Positions 14,311 through 14,433 of a stretch of 14,433 bases of DNA are shown piece after piece. Location: contig CAYRUU010000024.1 in NCBI GenBank assembly GCA_964427825.1, positions 1 to 14,433 of the forward strand, in the 5' to 3' direction. Each line of letters starts with the position of its first letter. Position 1 is the stretch's first letter. The notes under the pieces are model-generated. The model made no database searches, was not told the origin of the DNA, and saw nothing but the letters and a program-made list of their open reading frames with translations. A program made the translations under genes and the position numbers. Source of the stretch: GCA-2747515 sp964427825. Its GTDB lineage: Bacteria; Patescibacteriota; Minisyncoccia; Moranbacterales; GCA-2747515.

Positions 14311-14433
14311 TTAGTAGGCACTGTCAAGGGTAATGTCTTTGTAGTAGTAGCGCATGATGCGGGCATAGCCCCAACCATGTTCACGAGCGAGAGTAAGGGA
14401 GCCGTTGGCAATGAGTCCGACCATGTGGTTACC
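14311..14433 (-). CDS. C-terminus of a SpoIID-like protein (5' part outside the window)
   Basis: Forty codons and a TAA stop are visible, reading GNHMVGLIANGSLTLAREHG and then WGYARIMRYYYKDITLDSAY. The pattern (Gly-x-His-x-V-G-L, NGS/GA, L-A, G-x-x-Y-x-x-I-x-x-YYY, then a hydrophobic close) is that of the end of the SpoIID/LytB domain, where family members typically read G-H-G-V-G-M-S-Q-x-G-A ... A ... G ... Y-x-E-I-L-x-x-YY. SpoIID proteins are lytic transglycosylases on denuded peptidoglycan, and relatives occur in non-sporulating bacteria. It is the first visible gene of the minus-strand group with the Cys-rich membrane protein and protease. Only 40 residues are available, so the family call is moderate; the coding status is good because the frame is clean and ends just before the next gene. 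Confidence 0.62.
   Translation of the reverse strand, partial: GNHMVGLIANGSLTLAREHGWGYARIMRYYYKDITLDSAY

Noticed and set aside
1..14433. Recoding of TGA (Gly or Trp) as in some candidate phyla
   Set aside because: TGA ends several clear genes (for example at 4665-4667) and conserved Trp positions are TGG, so the standard code fits.

Overview
The window reads as a bacterial accessory locus dominated by cell-surface functions. It uses the standard genetic code: TGA acts as stop and Trp is TGG. Almost no start codon has a recognisable Shine-Dalgarno sequence. I see no transposase, integrase, tRNA, rRNA or CRISPR array. The gene style (giant modular secreted proteins, weak SD usage, a Cys-rich membrane protein, glycosyltransferase fusions) is compatible with a Patescibacteria/CPR-type bacterium. 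That placement is inference, and no phylogenetic marker is present.

Layout. (1) 3-3611, plus strand: two glycosyltransferase genes, a GT4 enzyme whose frame is open to the left edge and a GT2-GT4 fusion, typical of surface polysaccharide assembly. (2) 3615-4667, plus: a probably 5'-truncated beta-propeller protein ending in a three-repeat module. (3) 4668-6456: a scrambled zone. It contains a 162-bp tail/intergenic segment, a 201-bp near-identical piece of the downstream glycosidase gene fused to an unknown reading frame, a minus-strand lipoprotein gene, a 156-bp piece of the GT4 gene, and a second copy of the tail/intergenic segment. (4) 6535-11795, plus: a LamG/GHL10-like glycosidase with a near-consensus promoter, a right-handed beta-helix protein and a small lipoprotein. 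(5) 14433-11805, minus: the C-terminus of a SpoIID-like protein, a single-pass Cys-rich membrane protein and a subtilisin-family protease, convergent with the lipoprotein gene.

The unifying theme is that four otherwise unrelated proteins (propeller, glycosidase, beta-helix, subtilase) all end in the same roughly 149-residue module. It consists of exactly three repeats with a 52-53 residue period (Y-R-F-[YW]-S ... HFYT ... W-[NR]-YEG), which I recognise as DUF5648-like. The simplest reading is a set of secreted enzymes and binding proteins sharing one C-terminal retention or binding domain, next to genes that build the surface glycan that domain might bind. The same module and its neighbours have been substrates for recombination, which left duplicated and collapsed fragments between 4.6 and 6.3 kb.
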